Part shown: in pieces, positions 62,374-64,000 of the stretch
How the letters are laid out: every line of letters begins with the position of its first letter
How positions within the stretch are numbered: the first letter of the stretch is position 1
Origin: an uncultured Clostridia bacterium
GTDB lineage: Bacteria > Bacillota > Clostridia > Oscillospirales > Feifaniaceae
Direction of reading: 5' to 3'
DNA: 64,000 nt
Assembly (NCBI GenBank): GCA_944376235.1
Contig: CALWCA010000012.1
Location: 1 to 64,000, forward strand
The notes under the pieces: model-generated
Seen by the model: the letters and a program-made list of their open reading frames with translations, nothing else
Database searches by the model: none
What the model was told of the DNA's origin: nothing
Position numbers and translations under genes: made by a program

Positions 62374-62616
62374 CTATTGCAGCTCCTGTTCCAGGTTTTC
62401 AAAGAGCTCGCAGGAAAAAAACTCCACAACCGAGATGTCCAGGCCGTCGCAGATTTTTTTGATGGTGGACAAGGTGACGCTGTGGTTTCGTCCACTGACG
62501 ATATTTTGCAGCGTGGACTGCGTGATCCCGCACCGGGTGCTCAGCCCGTTGACGGTGAGATGTTTTTGTGCGCAGTAGTAGAGGATTCTCTCGCGGACGG
62601 CTTGTTTGATGGTCAT
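62374..62616 (-). CDS. Small XRE-type transcriptional regulator 2
   Basis: The 80-residue protein is one helix-turn-helix domain (LTVNGLSTRCGITQSTLQNIVSGRN, then TLSTIKKICDGLDISVVEFFS), similar to the small XRE proteins common in Clostridia. TGCGAGGTG precedes the ATG. It is separated from regulator 1 by its own terminator, so the two are independent. Confidence 0.88.
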   Translation of the reverse strand: MTIKQAVRERILYYCAQKHLTVNGLSTRCGITQSTLQNIVSGRNHSVTLSTIKKICDGLDISVVEFFSCELFENLEQELQ

Positions 62617-62688
62617 AGGGCACCTCGCAGAAAAATGGGACTAAAAATAGGCTACCCCATGACGCCCAAAATGATTACCTCAATTGAG

Positions 62689-62717
62689 TTGACACCTTCC
62701 GGGCGTCGTGTTAAATT
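62689..62717 (+). promoter_or_regulatory. Promoter of the DUF1273 gene
   Basis: TTGACA (62689-62694) and TAAATT (62712-62717) are 17 bases apart, 33 bases before the start codon. Confidence 0.55.
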
Positions 62718-62749
62718 TGATAAAAGATGCGTCAAAGGAGGAGTTTGTT

Positions 62750-63268
62750 GTGCGAGAGCAGACCTGCTGCATCACAGGACAGCATCTGCGCCGGGAGGAA
62801 GACGAAGAGGCGCTCAAGGCGCGTCTTCGCCGGACGATCGAAGGGCTGGCGGCACAAAACGTGACGCATTTTGTCATGGGCGGAGCGCCCGGCTTTGAGC
62901 TGCTGGCGGGGGAGGTGGTGCTTGAAAAGCGGGCGGAGGACCCCCGGATTCGGCTGACCGTAATGCTGCCGCACGAGGATGTGAGCAAGGGCTGGAAGCG
63001 CTGTGATGTGGAGAGGCACGAGAGGCTGCTGGCGCAGGCCGACGAGGTGGTTTACACCTCGTACCGCAAGGAGGCGGGGTGTGTGCAGCAGAGAAACCGA
63101 TGGCTGGTGAGCAGCAGCAGCGTGTGCCTGTGTTATCTCACCAGGAAGGTGGGCGGGGTTTGGTATACGGTGCTGCTGTCCATCCGCAGGGGGCTGAGCA
63201 TCATCAATTTGAGCGCGGGTGAGACCGAAGCCGACACCCAAGGGGGGCAGGCGGGCCCGCAGGGATAA
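62750..63268 (+). CDS. SLOG/DUF1273 (YpsA-like) protein
   Basis: The 172-residue protein has the SLOG fold: CCITGQH near the start, FVMGGAPGFELLAGEVVLE, LTVMLPHEDVSKGW and a region rich in Ser/Cys (RNRWLVSSSSVCLCYL). YpsA-like proteins are thought to bind nucleotide-derived ligands, and relatives occur in defence and division control. The start is a GTG at 62750, 6 bases after AAAGGAGGAG. The C-terminal tail is Gly/Gln-rich. Confidence 0.88.
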   Translation: MREQTCCITGQHLRREEDEEALKARLRRTIEGLAAQNVTHFVMGGAPGFELLAGEVVLEKRAEDPRIRLTVMLPHEDVSKGWKRCDVERHERLLAQADEVVYTSYRKEAGCVQQRNRWLVSSSSVCLCYLTRKVGGVWYTVLLSIRRGLSIINLSAGETEADTQGGQAGPQG

Positions 63269-63360
63269 AAGAAGACAAAAAAACCGCCCTGTCTGGGCTT
63301 TCGGCAGGGGATGAGGCGCTGCCGGCACAAAACAGGGCGGGGAACGGGAGTTGCGGTCAG

Positions 63361-63395
63361 GGAAAAAAGAAAAAAAGAAAAAAAGAAAAAAGAAG
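63361..63395. repeat. A-rich simple repeat
   Basis: Four runs of six or seven A separated by single G residues lie between the DUF1273 gene and the last gene. The minus strand would read as a long T/C tract and may help end the minus-strand gene. Such runs change length easily. Confidence 0.75.
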
Positions 63396-63437
63396 GAAGG
63401 CCCCAAAAGGGTCTTTTTTATTGGGAAGCAGGGCTGC

Positions 63438-64000
63438 TTAGGGCTGGAGCAGCTGCGTTGCCTCCAGCTCAATGGTTTCCAGACGGGAAAAATTCTCGTC
63501 GGCAAGCTCGTAGCGCAGCGCAAAGTAAATTTGCCGGGCGGCTTCAAGGGCGTCTTTGATGCTCTCCCTGTCGGCGGCGGGGTGGGTGAGCAGGAGCTGT
63601 GCGGCATAGTTGCCGGCGCGGTGGCATTCGCTGCCCGAAAAGCGGCCGTTGATGTGCTCGAGCAGAGGCAGCAGGCAGTGCCGCCGGATGTGCACCGTCA
63701 GCGCGGCGGCCTCGAGCAGGCAATCCTGTTCGGCCAGGCGCGCGGCGCGGGCCAGCAGCAGCCAGATGGAATTTTCGGCGCGCTGGAGCAGCGAGGAGAG
63801 AACGGGCGGGTCATGGCGCAGCTCGCGCACCTCGCCGCGCCACTCCCACAGGAGCCGCGCGTCAGGCGTCGAGACGTACTGCCTTGCCGGCAGGGGGCGC
63901 AGCAGCACCATACGGGGCTCCCCCTCATACAGGCACAGCAGCCCCTCCCCCTCATCGGCGCAGGTGACCAGGGCGCCGGCCTGGGCTGCAAGCCTTGGCA
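63438..64000 (-). CDS. Partial gene of unknown function (start lies beyond the window)
   Basis: The frame is open from the right edge to a stop at 63438, giving at least 187 residues. The visible part ends with several amphipathic helices (LLLARAARLAEQDCLLEAAALTVHIRRH, ESIKDALEAARQIYFALRYEL) and no hydrophobic membrane segment. No family was recognised. The upstream residues (PRLAAQAGALVTCADEGEGL) show that the gene continues past the window. Confidence 0.65.
   Translation of the reverse strand, partial: PRLAAQAGALVTCADEGEGLLCLYEGEPRMVLLRPLPARQYVSTPDARLLWEWRGEVRELRHDPPVLSSLLQRAENSIWLLLARAARLAEQDCLLEAAALTVHIRRHCLLPLLEHINGRFSGSECHRAGNYAAQLLLTHPAADRESIKDALEAARQIYFALRYELADENFSRLETIELEATQLLQP

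Overview
The window is a 64 kb stretch around the replication origin of a GC-rich, anaerobic-type Firmicute, most likely class Clostridia. The evidence is the gene set: dnaA-dnaN-yaaA-recF-remB-gyrB-gyrA, mnmG-rsmG, noc-parA-parB-serS, a flavodiiron protein, an FMN riboswitch with a RibU-type riboflavin transporter, and strong AGGAGG-type ribosome binding sites with frequent GTG and TTG starts. Genus cannot be fixed from the sequence alone. No tRNA, rRNA, CRISPR array, insertion sequence or prophage was recognised.

Left arm (1-27 kb): mnmG-rsmG and a serine-acetyltransferase-like gene; a minus-strand group (lipoprotein, TVP38-like membrane protein, CPBP protease, SPFH protein); two OFA-type major facilitator (MFS) carriers; an SNF-type transporter; a poorly understood pair made of an Fe-S scaffold-like protein and a GGGtGRT protein; noc, parA, parB and serS with two identical parS sites; then kynureninase set among four more MFS carriers; and lexA.

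Origin (27.2-37.4 kb): dnaA, then a dnaA-dnaN gap with DnaA-box-like repeats followed by a GC cluster, a trinucleotide tract that looks like DnaA-trios, and an AT-rich stretch. This is the best candidate oriC. By eye, the plus strand is C-rich to the left and G-rich to the right of this point, also between genes, which fits bidirectional replication from here. It follows that mnmG, rsmG, noc-parAB and serS are transcribed toward the origin, head-on to the leftward fork, unlike the arrangement in Bacillus subtilis.

Right arm (37.4-64 kb): a strongly folded non-coding stretch after gyrA with a possible four-way cloverleaf; a von Willebrand A (VWA) protein divergent from a PAP2-like membrane protein; a seventh MFS carrier; trpS; an AEC carrier; an orphan phosphate-binding-like protein with two tiny membrane proteins; a DUF3048 lipoprotein; mutY; a PadR-DUF2812 pair with a long palindromic operator, divergent from a flavodiiron protein; a MATE exporter with a long leader; the FMN riboswitch and ribU; an aminotransferase operon; ArsR and DUF1294 genes; a polysaccharide deacetylase; a TcdA-like enzyme; a CarD-like regulator; two XRE regulators; a SLOG/DUF1273 protein; and a partial unknown gene that runs off the right edge.

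Themes worth following are the folded RNA candidate at 37.4-37.7 kb, the origin architecture, a hybrid parS/Noc-site-like sequence at 44.6 kb, the repeated MFS carriers with a nearly identical internal segment, and many long GC-rich hairpins at gene ends and at transcript 5' ends.
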